Part shown: piece after piece, positions 7,085 through 14,879 of the stretch
Layout: the number at the start of each line of letters is the position of its first letter
Position numbering within the stretch: the stretch's first letter is position 1
Assembly (NCBI GenBank): GCA_030639495.1
Contig: DAOWCP010000015.1
Span: 1 to 32,791, forward strand
Reading direction: 5' to 3'
Length of the DNA: 32,791 nucleotides
From: JAGLTN01 sp023135255
GTDB lineage: Bacteria > Planctomycetota > Phycisphaerae > Sedimentisphaerales > Anaerobacaceae
Notes under the pieces: generated by a model
What the model was told of the DNA's origin: nothing
The model's database searches: none
Seen by the model: only the letters and a program-made list of their open reading frames with translations
Made by a program: the position numbers and the translations under genes

Positions 7085-7825
7085 ATGGCAGAGGAAAATC
7101 TGAAAAAAAATAACAGTGCAGCTTTGGAAGCGGAAAACATCAGTAAGAGTTTCGCCAATAAGGATGTGCTTAGGGGGATCAGCTTTAAAGTTGAAGCTGG
7201 GGATGGGGTTTGCGTGTACGGCAGTAATGCATCAGGCAAGACTACTTTGCTTCGGATATTGGCGGGGATTTTGCAGGCGAAAGATGGGACAGTGAAAATT
7301 GGAGGATGGGATATAAAAAAATCGGCGGAGAAAGCGTTGCCGATGATCGGGGTTATTTCACATGGGACGATGACATATCCACAGTTAACGGTTGAGGAAA
7401 ATTTAAAGTTCTTTGCGGACATTTATAATTTGAGTGACAAAAAAGAGCGAGTAACAGAGGTGATCGATGAGATGAATCTGTCTAAGTTTCGCTATGATGT
7501 CGTAAGCAGCCTGTCACGAGGGACAAGACAGAGGCTTGCAATCGGACGGGCTGTTTTGCACAGACCTAAAGTAATACTGGCGGATGAGCCTTTCACAGGG
7601 CTTGATAGTAAATCGAAGCAAAAGTTTATTGATATTATTAATAAATTCAAAAAAGCTGGAGGGGCTTTAGTTTTGACAAGTCACCATGTTGAGTTGGCTG
7701 GCAAGTGCTGCGAGAAAATAGTGGTGCTGGACGGCGGAAAATTTGTGGCGGAAGCTAATATTGGCGATGACGATGTCAGGAGATTTTGTGAAGATCATTC
7801 GACGAGTACAAAGGAAAAGATTTGA
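7085..7825 (+). CDS. ccmA: Heme exporter ABC transporter ATP-binding protein CcmA
   Basis: A 246-residue ABC ATPase. Walker A is GSNASGKTT (46-54), the signature is a degenerate LSRGTRQRL in place of LSGGQ, as is common in CcmA, and Walker B is VILADEPF, followed by the switch His in TSHHVE. CcmA energises the CcmB/CcmC complex that releases holo-CcmE. It lies 8 bp after ccmE and its TGA overlaps the TTG start of the next gene. The family assignment rests on the neighbours as much as on sequence, since ABC ATPases resemble each other. Confidence 0.87.
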   Translation: MAEENLKKNNSAALEAENISKSFANKDVLRGISFKVEAGDGVCVYGSNASGKTTLLRILAGILQAKDGTVKIGGWDIKKSAEKALPMIGVISHGTMTYPQLTVEENLKFFADIYNLSDKKERVTEVIDEMNLSKFRYDVVSSLSRGTRQRLAIGRAVLHRPKVILADEPFTGLDSKSKQKFIDIINKFKKAGGALVLTSHHVELAGKCCEKIVVLDGGKFVAEANIGDDDVRRFCEDHSTSTKEKI

Positions 7826-8511
7826 GCAATAGTATAAACATAATCAAAGCTATCTTTGTGAAAGATATTATTAACGAGCTTAGGAGTAAGCAGACTTTTG
7901 CTTCGATGGTTGTGCTTAGTATTATCATTGCGTGGATATTCAGACTTGCGAGCAGCGGGGTCGAATCGGCGATGGCGGCAGCGGTTATTATGGTCTCTGT
8001 TGTGTTTTCTTCGATACTGTGCTGTGAGAGAAGTTTTGTGGTTGAGCATGATGAGGGGTGCATAGATGGGCTTTTGTCGGCGAGTGCTGACAGGGGGAAT
8101 ATTTATATCGGCAAGCTGCTTTTTAATGTCACTATGCTTTGTATTTTTGACTGCGTTATGGTGCCTGTGGTTTGTGTGTGTTTTAATTTGACGCCCGCGG
8201 GAAATCTGTTGAAGCTGATTGTTATTCTGCTTCTGGTCAATATCGGGGTATCGGCAGTCGGGACGCTTTTGGGCAGTATTGTGATGAGCATTAAGAGCAG
8301 GAGCTCTGTTTTGAGCATACTTATAATGGCTTTGATAATGCCTATGATGATACCTGCGATATCGGGGTTGCTGATGGTCTTTTCGGCTGGGGCTGACGGC
8401 GGGATGTTTTCGGCTGGGCAAAGCTTTAGTGAAATAGCGGGGATGATGGCTGCTTATGACGCAATATTTGTTACTGTGTGCTGGCTGGTTTTCGGATTTA
8501 CGGTTGACTAA
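7822..8511 (+). CDS. ccmB: Heme exporter membrane protein CcmB
   Basis: A 229-residue integral membrane protein with about six hydrophobic segments and the CcmB-type N-terminus FVKDIINELRSKQTFASM. It is the membrane partner of CcmA in cytochrome c maturation. I accept the TTG start at 7822: it overlaps the ccmA stop (TTGA), is preceded by AAAGGA at suitable spacing and gives the expected N-terminus. A long antisense frame on the minus strand here is a codon-bias shadow. Confidence 0.85.
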   Translation: MSNSINIIKAIFVKDIINELRSKQTFASMVVLSIIIAWIFRLASSGVESAMAAAVIMVSVVFSSILCCERSFVVEHDEGCIDGLLSASADRGNIYIGKLLFNVTMLCIFDCVMVPVVCVCFNLTPAGNLLKLIVILLLVNIGVSAVGTLLGSIVMSIKSRSSVLSILIMALIMPMMIPAISGLLMVFSAGADGGMFSAGQSFSEIAGMMAAYDAIFVTVCWLVFGFTVD

Positions 8512-8523
8512 GTGGAGAAATCG

Positions 8524-9141
8524 ATGAGAGTAACAGTTTTAATAATAAGCTTTGTTTTGATGATAGCTTCTGGTGTGATAGCGTTCACTAAAGGCGCAAT
8601 TGAGCCTGTGGTTCGCAACATTGTCTATATACATGTGCCTGCGTCTATATGCTCGCTGGTTTGCTTTGGCGGATTGTTCGTTTTTTCAATCATGTATCTT
8701 ATAAAGAAAAAACCTGTTTTCGATTATCTTGGGGCTGCATCTGCGGAGGTTGCTTTTGTTTTTGCTACGGTGCTTAATATTACGGGGATGATATTTGCCA
8801 AAGCTGAGTGGGGACTTTGGTGGACGCCAAGCATGAGGCTTATTAGTTCTGCGATATTGTGGTTTCTGGCGGCGGCTTATTTGATACTGAGATCGAGTTT
8901 TAATGAGCAAGGAAATAAGGCTAATCTTTGTGCGGTGTTCGGAATAATCGCTTTTGTTGATGTGCCTTTTGTTTATATAAGCGCCAGGCTGATGCGTGAC
9001 ATACACAGACCGAGCTTTAGCTTTGACAGCAGTTGGCAAAGTGCGGCATTGGGTTTGGCGATAGTGGCGACAATAATGCTGGCGTCGGCGCTTATATGGA
9101 TGCGGGCGGATATTGAAAAATTAAATAAGAGATTGAATTGA
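8524..9141 (+). CDS. ccmC: Heme handling protein CcmC
   Basis: A 205-residue protein with six predicted transmembrane helices. CcmC loads heme onto CcmE, holding it with two periplasmic His and a tryptophan-rich WWD segment. Here the His candidates are H37 (in YIHVP) and H161 (in MRDIHRPSF), in the expected places. The WWD-like stretch reads WGLWWTPSMRLIS: the aromatic part is kept, but the usual W-D/E end is replaced. A GTG at 8512 is possible, but ATG 8524 has GGAG six bases upstream. The gene follows ccmB directly and precedes a ccmD-like gene. Confidence 0.85.
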   Translation: MRVTVLIISFVLMIASGVIAFTKGAIEPVVRNIVYIHVPASICSLVCFGGLFVFSIMYLIKKKPVFDYLGAASAEVAFVFATVLNITGMIFAKAEWGLWWTPSMRLISSAILWFLAAAYLILRSSFNEQGNKANLCAVFGIIAFVDVPFVYISARLMRDIHRPSFSFDSSWQSAALGLAIVATIMLASALIWMRADIEKLNKRLN

Positions 9142-9165
9142 GATTGGTCTTAGCTGGAGTTATTG

Positions 9166-9291
9166 ATGAATTATTTAATCGGAGCATTTGCGGTATCGTG
9201 GGCGGTATATTTTGTTTACCTGATTTACCTGAGCTTTAAATTAAACAGCCTGAACAGACGATTCGAGAGCAAATATCCACCGGGGAAATAG
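9166..9291 (+). CDS. ccmD: CcmD-like small membrane protein
   Basis: A 41-residue gene: ATG 9166 with GGAG at 9156-9159, stop TAG 9289-9291. The product begins MNYLIGAFAVSWAVYF, forms one transmembrane helix rich in Tyr and Val, then a basic tail (KLNSLNRRFESKYPPGK). Size, topology and position right after ccmC fit CcmD, which helps release holo-CcmE from the CcmABC complex. CcmD is poorly conserved, so context carries much of the call. Confidence 0.7.
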   Translation: MNYLIGAFAVSWAVYFVYLIYLSFKLNSLNRRFESKYPPGK

Positions 9292-9307
9292 AGTTTGGGA
9301 AAGCGGG

Positions 9308-9558
9308 ATGAAATTAAATAACAGCTGGCTTTTTGCAGGTATTTATTTTTTATAATCTCACGAATAATTTATGTTCTTTATGAAAATCCGGCAAATAGTG
9401 AGGGAAAAGCGGAAGTTTATCGGACCAATCCAGCAGCATCCGTAAAATCAGTGAATTTAAAAATCTACTTCTTTGGCAAGGGGCCTTTTAATTTCTATAC
9501 TTTCTTAGACGTTGGTAAGTTCCAACGTTTTTTACAGGTAATCAAAAAATGGGTTTGA
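9308..9558 (+). pseudogene. Possible frameshifted small membrane-protein gene
   Basis: ATG 9308 opens a frame reading MKLNNSWLFAGIYF that stops within a run of six T (9346-9351). If one T were added, the frame would continue as FIISRIIYVLYENPANS and stay open to TGA at 9558, giving about 83 residues with an N-terminal membrane helix. This could be a decayed or frameshifted gene, a slippage site or a sequencing homopolymer error. The terminator-like hairpin at 9509-9533 lies inside the extended frame, which argues against the 3' part being coding. Confidence 0.25.
9509..9533 (+). terminator. Rho-independent terminator after the ccm region
   Basis: Perfect stem ACGTTGG / CCAACGT around TAAGTT, followed by six T. 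It lies between the ccm cluster and the PEP-CTERM gene, 55 bp before the latter, so it could end the ccm transcript or act as an attenuator. Confidence 0.75.
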
Positions 9559-9587
9559 AATAGGTTCATTTAATGGGGGGTTTAAGA

Positions 9588-10217
9588 ATGAAAAGATTTA
9601 TCACAATTGCAGTTCTGGTATTTGTTTTTTCATCAGCAGCAAGTGCGACTCTGATGACATGGAACGATGACAACGGAAATTATGGTTATGGTTTTTACGA
9701 TATAGTAAAAATCTTCAGCAGCGTTTCGCCTTACAACGATTATACAGTGCGAGCCGGTGAGCTTGACGTCACTTATGGCGGCGTGGACTATATGGGCTAC
9801 TGTGTTGACGTAATGCAGGGTCTTGGCGATTATGATGTAACTGTGTTACTGCCGACATCCGATCCACTTTTGACTGCATCTTATTTGTATGAAACAGAGC
9901 ATAGCAATGTTTCAAGCAATGTAGCTGCAGCGGCATTACAAGTTGCGATATGGGAAATTATCAGTGAAAACTACGGCGCATACGGCTATGATGTTACAGA
10001 TTCGACAAGTAATTTTTATATCGCAAATAATACAGCTGTCAGCTTAGCAGCTAATAATCTGCTTAACGGGTTGGCTGTTCCTATTGGCTACAGCCCAGCA
10101 ATAAGCACCAAAGTATTAGCAAGCACAGTCGGGCAGGATGTTATGGTTCCGGAGCCTTCAACGATTATTCTTTTGGGACTTGGCGGATTATTCTTTATGA
10201 AAAAACGAAAAGCATAA
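9588..10217 (+). CDS. PEP-CTERM surface protein with putative thioester domain
   Basis: A 209-residue exported protein: signal peptide 1-20, Gly/Tyr/Asp-rich mature part and a classic C-terminal PEP-CTERM sorting signal (VPEPSTI, a hydrophobic helix, then KKRKA). PEP-CTERM proteins are processed by exosortase and delivered to the surface or extracellular matrix. In the mature domain, Cys72 (YMGYCVDV) and Gln118 (AALQVAIWEI) match the Cys and Gln of TQXA/thioester adhesin domains, which form an internal thioester able to capture host or matrix nucleophiles. I start at ATG 9588, placed after a G-rich ribosome binding site, not at the in-frame ATG 9575-region start (9573), which adds only five residues. 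It is monocistronic, with terminators on both sides. Confidence 0.85.
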   Translation: MKRFITIAVLVFVFSSAASATLMTWNDDNGNYGYGFYDIVKIFSSVSPYNDYTVRAGELDVTYGGVDYMGYCVDVMQGLGDYDVTVLLPTSDPLLTASYLYETEHSNVSSNVAAAALQVAIWEIISENYGAYGYDVTDSTSNFYIANNTAVSLAANNLLNGLAVPIGYSPAISTKVLASTVGQDVMVPEPSTIILLGLGGLFFMKKRKA

Positions 10218-10247
10218 GAACTGCATAATCTTCAGCAATTCAGATGG

Positions 10248-10275
10248 GGCTGTTCCAGATGGAACAGCCTTTTTT
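10248..10275 (+). terminator. Rho-independent terminator of PEP-CTERM gene
   Basis: Perfect 9-bp stem GGCTGTTCC / GGAACAGCC with an AGAT loop, followed by TTTTTTATTT, 30 bp after the stop codon. Confidence 0.95.
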
Positions 10276-10342
10276 ATTTAGGCATTTTTGCACATTTTAA
10301 AAGCCCTTGGCTGAGATCGGCAAGAAAGATAATAATTTTTTG

Positions 10343-10371
10343 TTAGCAAAGCAAGTATTTTTACGTATAAT
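10343..10371 (+). promoter_or_regulatory. Predicted promoter of malic enzyme gene
   Basis: TTAGCA (10343-10348), 17-nt spacer, TATAAT (10366-10371); start near 10378, leader about 65 nt. Confidence 0.5.
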
Positions 10372-10442
10372 CCTGGTTCTGTTTGTATTCAGTAATATTT
10401 CAAAAATCGTGTTTTTTTGGACAGGAAAGCAGTGTGTAGATT

Positions 10443-11825
10443 ATGTGCGAAATAAAAGGTTCCAGCTGGCAGCAGAGATATTCAGCTTCTGAAATATTCA
10501 CCTTGAGGTGTAAAATTCTTGATAAGCCCGGCAAATTAGCAGAATTGTGCCATGTTTTAGGTGAAGCTGATATCAATATCGGACAAATCAGTCAGGTGAG
10601 CGTTGAGGGTAATTATAAAATAAGAGATATTACGATTTTCTTTTCTGGTAAAGACCTGATAGCTAAATTGCGCAAGCTTGCGGATAAAACCCGTGGTTTT
10701 GAAATAATAAAAGTCACAGATGATATCCTTGAGATGCACAGGCGAGGCTCAATAGAGATGGTAAGCAGAATTCCTATCAAGAGCCTGACGGATATGCGTA
10801 TGCTTTATACTCCTGGTGTTGCTTCGGTTTGTAAACAGGTCGAAGCTGATATTGAAAAGGCATGGGAGTATACGGGGATATGTGACAGGGTAGCAATCGT
10901 TACTAACGGCACCGCGGTACTTGGGTTAGGGGACATTGGAGTTTTGCCATCACTTCCTGTTATGGAAGGTAAGGCTGCTATTTTTGCGGAGTTTGTAAAC
11001 ATCAGCGGTGTGCCTATACTTGTAGATTCGAAAGATCCAGAGGTTATCATCGAAACTGTAATGACAATAGCTAAGGGATTTGGCGCTATTCAGCTTGAAG
11101 ATATTTCTGCGCCTGCTTGTTTTGAGATTGAGAACAGGTTAAAAAAGGAGCTGGACATTCCGGTATTTCATGATGACCAGCATGGAACGGCAACTGTATT
11201 GCTGGCAGCATTGATCAACGCACTTAAATATACTAATAAGAAAGCAGAGGATTGTTCGGTAGTTATGCTTGGCGCAGGCGCTGCGGGGCTTGCGGTATCA
11301 AAAATGCTTTTGAGCTACGGCATTAAAGATATTGTAATATTCGATTCTAAGGGTGCACTTTACCGAGGCAGAGAGGATATGAACCCTTACAAGAAAAAAC
11401 TCGCAGAAATCACAAATAAAGACAACTTTGCTGGAGCATTAAAAGACGGATTTGTCGGAAAAGACATTTTTGTAGGTGTCTCAAGGCCTAACACGGTAAA
11501 CAAAGATATGGTGGCCTCGATGGCAAAAGATCCTATCGTATTTCCGCTTAGTAACCCTGAGGGAGAAATAAGCAAAGAAAAAGCTTACGAGGCTGGTGCA
11601 GCGATTGCCGCTGACGGCAGAGACATTAATAATGCCCTTGCATATCCGGGAATATTCAGAGGAGCTCTTGATGCCAGGGCGAATGATATCACACTCGAGA
11701 TGAAAGTCGCATCTTCTAAAATGCTTGCATCACTTGCAAGCGAAGGTGATTTACTGCCTGACATGTTAGACAAACAGGTACACTTACAAAATGCGAAGGC
11801 TGTTGCGGAAGCATGGAAAAGTTAA
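10443..11825 (+). CDS. NAD(P)-dependent malic enzyme with N-terminal ACT domain
   Basis: A 460-residue enzyme that oxidatively decarboxylates malate to pyruvate. Residues ~17-95 form an ACT regulatory domain (FTLRCKILDKPGKLAELC, then INIGQISQVSV), which normally binds an amino acid or other small effector. The catalytic part has the Tyr of MRMLYTPGVA, the Lys of EGKAAIFAEF, the metal ligands in QLEDISAP and FHDDQHGTA, a Rossmann site GAGAAGLA and the PLSNPEGE motif. It is the short bacterial type without a phosphotransacetylase fusion. The ATG at 10443 is the first after an in-frame stop and lacks a close Shine-Dalgarno. The gene stands alone between a terminator and the V-ATPase promoter. 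NAD versus NADP preference cannot be read with confidence. Confidence 0.92.
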   Translation: MCEIKGSSWQQRYSASEIFTLRCKILDKPGKLAELCHVLGEADINIGQISQVSVEGNYKIRDITIFFSGKDLIAKLRKLADKTRGFEIIKVTDDILEMHRRGSIEMVSRIPIKSLTDMRMLYTPGVASVCKQVEADIEKAWEYTGICDRVAIVTNGTAVLGLGDIGVLPSLPVMEGKAAIFAEFVNISGVPILVDSKDPEVIIETVMTIAKGFGAIQLEDISAPACFEIENRLKKELDIPVFHDDQHGTATVLLAALINALKYTNKKAEDCSVVMLGAGAAGLAVSKMLLSYGIKDIVIFDSKGALYRGREDMNPYKKKLAEITNKDNFAGALKDGFVGKDIFVGVSRPNTVNKDMVASMAKDPIVFPLSNPEGEISKEKAYEAGAAIAADGRDINNALAYPGIFRGALDARANDITLEMKVASSKMLASLASEGDLLPDMLDKQVHLQNAKAVAEAWKS

Positions 11826-11862
11826 ACTGAAACTTTTTTGTGAAGATAGGTAAGCGGCTGGG

Positions 11863-11921
11863 GGTATTTTGAATTTATTCGCAATATTTTTTCAGTATCT
11901 GTTGATACTATCTGAAATACC
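11863..11921 (+). promoter_or_regulatory. Nested inverted repeats before the V-ATPase operon
   Basis: Outer arms GGTATTT (11863-11869) and AAATACC (11915-11921) enclose an inner hairpin AGTATC-TGTT-GATACT (11894-11909). The inner right arm overlaps the predicted -35 box, so the structure may be an operator or part of malic-enzyme transcript termination; no T run follows. Confidence 0.3.
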
Positions 11922-11929
11922 ACTATACT
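11902..11929 (+). promoter_or_regulatory. Predicted promoter of the V-ATPase operon
   Basis: TTGATA (11902-11907), 16-nt spacer, TATACT (11924-11929); start near 11936, leader about 35 nt with AGGTG before the first ATG. Confidence 0.6.
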
Positions 11930-11970
11930 GTACAGCTAATTTATACTTTTAACATTTATCAGGTGCTCAA

Positions 11971-12276
11971 ATGGAACTAATAAAGAAGATCAAAGAAGCT
12001 GAAAAGCAGGCACAAGAAATCATCGAGCAATCCAAGGCAGATGTTCTGAAGAAAGCAGAGTCTGACAAAAAAGTCTACCAACAATCGATGGATGAGGCTG
12101 GTGCTGCCAGGCGACAAGCTATAGCAGATGCAGAAGAATCTGCCAAACAGCAAGGGCTTGCTGAAGTTGAAGAATTGAAGTCACAAGCGGCGGCATCCCG
12201 ACAGGAATTACGCAGCAGAGCTGAAGGCAGAACAGTTTCCGCGGCTGACAAAGTCGTGTCATCTTTAAAGGGGTAA
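11971..12276 (+). CDS. ntpF: V/A-type ATPase peripheral-stalk subunit H/G
   Basis: A 101-residue, almost entirely helical protein, starting MELIKKIKEAEKQAQEII and continuing with Lys/Glu/Ala/Gln heptads. It matches the small coiled-coil stalk subunit called H in archaeal aha operons and NtpF in Enterococcus hirae. It pairs with subunit E to form the stators that hold the catalytic head to subunit I. It is the first gene of the operon, as in both model operons, and ends three bases before subunit I. Such coiled coils are weakly conserved, so position weighs heavily in the call. Confidence 0.82.
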   Translation: MELIKKIKEAEKQAQEIIEQSKADVLKKAESDKKVYQQSMDEAGAARRQAIADAEESAKQQGLAEVEELKSQAAASRQELRSRAEGRTVSAADKVVSSLKG

Positions 12277-12279
12277 ATA

Positions 12280-14253
12280 ATGTCAATTTGTAAGATGACA
12301 AAAATTCTAATTGTTAGTCATCGTAGCGAAGCAACGAAACTTCTTGAAGCTTTGCAAGGTAAAGGTATTTGCCAGGTACTCAGCGCAGAAGAATCAATAA
12401 TCAGCAAGGAATTCCCTGATCTGACGGCTGCATGTGACAGACCTAAAGAAATAGAGGATGCTTTAAGCAAGGTTAAAAACAGCGTCACCTTTTTGAAAAA
12501 ACATGCCAATGCTGGTCAGGATATCATATCGGCGTTTGCTCCCCGAACCGTTATTGAGCCTGATTATTACGAAACAGTCGTCTCGGATGAATCGCTGGCT
12601 AAAACAATAGAGCAGTGCACAAATTCTGAAACCAAGATCGAATCGCTTGAAGGTAAGATCGAACATCTGACAGCTGCTGTGGAAATGCTTGGTCCATGGT
12701 CAGGCCTTGAGGTCGCGGTAGAAGAAATTAACAACATGGTTAATGCGACCAGCTGGACTGGTTTTATTGTCAATCGGCATTTTGCGGGTTTCTGCAGTGA
12801 AATCACAAAAGCAGGCGGAATTGTTGAACAGGTCGGCATTGAACGAAGCAATACTGCTTGCATGGTTGTATCTTTAAATGACTATGCCAGTGAAGTTAAC
12901 AGAATAATGCGTTCGGCAGATTTTGACAATATCAGCTTTATTGGTATGAGCGGGCTTGTTAAGGATTTGATAGCGGAGAATAATGAAAATCTTGCAGAGA
13001 TTCGCGAGCAACTAAAAGAGGAGCAGTCAAAGGCCTCTGAGCTTGCGGATAAACTACTTGAGCTTAAAACTTTGTGTGACCATTATATGAATTTGCTTGG
13101 CAGGGAGCAGACCAAATCGCAAATTTCGTCAACAGAGCAAACTGTTTTAATGGAAGGTTGGATCAAAGAGAAGGACATTAAGAAGCTGGAGAAGGTTCTC
13201 TCGAAGTTTGAAGCTTCATGTTATGAAAAGATCGAACCGGCAGAAGGTGAAGAGATTCCGGTTGAGATCGAGAATCGCAGTGGGATCAAGCCTTTCGAGG
13301 TTGTAACCAGGCTTTATGGTATGCCTCAGTATATGGAGGTTGACCCGACTGCCCTTCTGGCACCGTTTTTTGTAATATTCTTCTCACTTTGTCTGACTGA
13401 TGCTGGTTATGCAATGATAATAATTGCATTTGCCGCTTATTTAATTAAAAAGATGCAAGGCGACAAGAAGCTGATGTGGATGCTTGGAATCTGTTCCGTA
13501 TTTACTATCGGAGCTGGTGCGTTGACCGGTGGATGGTTCGGCGATGGTGCTCAACAGCTTTCTGCTCTTTTCGGATGGACTTTTTTAGCTGATGCCAGAG
13601 CGTCGATGATGTGGTTTGATCCACGTGAAGACTCGATGACATTCTTTAAGCTGGCTATCGCACTTGGATATTTACATATAATGTTCGGGTTGATAATAGC
13701 GTTTGTGCACAATCTGCGTTTTAAGAGAATAATAGATGCAGTCTGTGACCAGTTGGTCTGGCTCGTTATGCTTAACGCGATAGTTATTTATATGTTCGGC
13801 AAAGATTTTATTGGCGAAAGTGGAGCTTCTATTGCGGGCAAAGTTGCAATGGTCCCTGCGGCGATGATAGTTCTTTTCAGCCAACGCCAAGGCGGATGGG
13901 CAGGCAGGATCGGAATGGGATGTTATCAGCTTTTCAGCACGATCTTCTATATGGGTGATGTTTTGAGTTATTTGAGACTGATGGCGTTGGGGATGGTGAC
14001 AGGCGGTTTTGCAATGGCAATCAATGTCATGGCCAAGACTGCCAGTGACATTCCTTATGTTGGCATTATAATTATGATTATGGTTCTTATCATAGGACAT
14101 TTGTTCAATACCGCTATATCTGGATTAAGTGCGTTTGTTCACACTATCAGATTGCAGTTTGTTGAGTTTTTCCCAAAGTTTTTAGAAGGAGGCGGCAGAG
14201 AGTTTAAGCCTTTAACGAAAGAATACAATTACATTTACATTAAAGAAAAATAG
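12280..14253 (+). CDS. ntpI: V/A-type ATPase membrane subunit I (a)
   Basis: A 657-residue protein. Residues ~1-350 are a soluble, partly coiled-coil domain that docks the peripheral stalks. From ~355 there are seven or so transmembrane helices. The ion half-channel Arg appears in SYLRLMALG (R566), and the C-terminal HTIRLQFVEFFPKFLEGGG block is diagnostic of the family. The start is supported by AAAGGGG eight bases upstream. Subunit I couples ion flow through the K ring to rotation. Confidence 0.96.
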   Translation: MSICKMTKILIVSHRSEATKLLEALQGKGICQVLSAEESIISKEFPDLTAACDRPKEIEDALSKVKNSVTFLKKHANAGQDIISAFAPRTVIEPDYYETVVSDESLAKTIEQCTNSETKIESLEGKIEHLTAAVEMLGPWSGLEVAVEEINNMVNATSWTGFIVNRHFAGFCSEITKAGGIVEQVGIERSNTACMVVSLNDYASEVNRIMRSADFDNISFIGMSGLVKDLIAENNENLAEIREQLKEEQSKASELADKLLELKTLCDHYMNLLGREQTKSQISSTEQTVLMEGWIKEKDIKKLEKVLSKFEASCYEKIEPAEGEEIPVEIENRSGIKPFEVVTRLYGMPQYMEVDPTALLAPFFVIFFSLCLTDAGYAMIIIAFAAYLIKKMQGDKKLMWMLGICSVFTIGAGALTGGWFGDGAQQLSALFGWTFLADARASMMWFDPREDSMTFFKLAIALGYLHIMFGLIIAFVHNLRFKRIIDAVCDQLVWLVMLNAIVIYMFGKDFIGESGASIAGKVAMVPAAMIVLFSQRQGGWAGRIGMGCYQLFSTIFYMGDVLSYLRLMALGMVTGGFAMAINVMAKTASDIPYVGIIIMIMVLIIGHLFNTAISGLSAFVHTIRLQFVEFFPKFLEGGGREFKPLTKEYNYIYIKEK

Positions 14254-14304
14254 AAAAGAAAATTACAGTTCTTACAAATATTTTAGGATAGAAAGGGTTA
14301 CAGT

Positions 14305-14829
14305 ATGGAATTGTTAGGATTAGGAAATGCATTTGCGTTAATCGGCGGAGCTATGGCTGTATTTCTGGCAGGTGCCGGTTCTGCTATTGGAATTGGAATT
14401 GCCGGTAGAAGTGCTGCTGGTGTTCTGACAGAGAAGCCCGAAAGGTATGGCATCAACTTTATTATGGTTGTTTTGCCTGGTACACAGGGTTTTTATGGAT
14501 TTTTGGGTGGCTTCCTTGTTGTGCAGAATCTTGGACTCCTGGATCCTTCATACTCAATTACACTCAGCTGGCAACAGGGACTAATGATTTTTGCGGCATG
14601 TTTGCCAATCGCATTTACCGGTTTGGTCAGTGCTATCCATCAGGGTAAGGTTTGTGCTGGCGGTATTATGATGGCAGCTAAGAGACCTGAGATGGCATTT
14701 AAGGCTGGTGTTGTGTATGCGGTTATGGTTGAGGTTTACGCGATTCTCGGTCTTCTCGTAACACTGTTCATGCTTAACAGCGTTGACTGGGCAGCATTGA
14801 AAGAAGCAGCAATAGCAGTAGGCAACTAA
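14305..14829 (+). CDS. ntpK: V/A-type ATPase proteolipid subunit K, Na+-type
   Basis: A 174-residue proteolipid made of two fused hairpins (four helices). The second hairpin carries the ion-binding carboxylate E143 (VMVEVYAILG); the first has none, as in Enterococcus hirae NtpK. The other Na+ ligands known from the NtpK ring structure have counterparts: L57, T60 and Q61 in VLPGTQGFYG and Q113 in SAIHQGKV, plus Y64. This pattern predicts Na+ rather than H+ coupling. AAAGGG precedes the ATG. The 51-bp gap after subunit I shows nothing notable. Confidence 0.96.
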   Translation: MELLGLGNAFALIGGAMAVFLAGAGSAIGIGIAGRSAAGVLTEKPERYGINFIMVVLPGTQGFYGFLGGFLVVQNLGLLDPSYSITLSWQQGLMIFAACLPIAFTGLVSAIHQGKVCAGGIMMAAKRPEMAFKAGVVYAVMVEVYAILGLLVTLFMLNSVDWAALKEAAIAVGN

Positions 14830-14879
14830 TAGAATTTGTTGTGTAAGCTTAAGGTTTTGATAATTACGGTGGAATCGTT

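Noticed and set aside
7795..8421. 208-codon open frame on the minus strand over ccmB
   Set aside because: The product is rich in His, Arg and Asn in a way typical of an antisense frame, and ccmB on the plus strand explains the region.
9573..9587. Earlier in-frame ATG for the PEP-CTERM protein
   Set aside because: It would add MGGLR, and its G run is better read as the ribosome binding site of the ATG at 9588, which gives a normal signal peptide.
10307..10492. 61-codon plus-strand frame before the malic enzyme
   Set aside because: It covers the predicted promoter and overlaps the malic enzyme start in a different frame; the composition is not protein-like.
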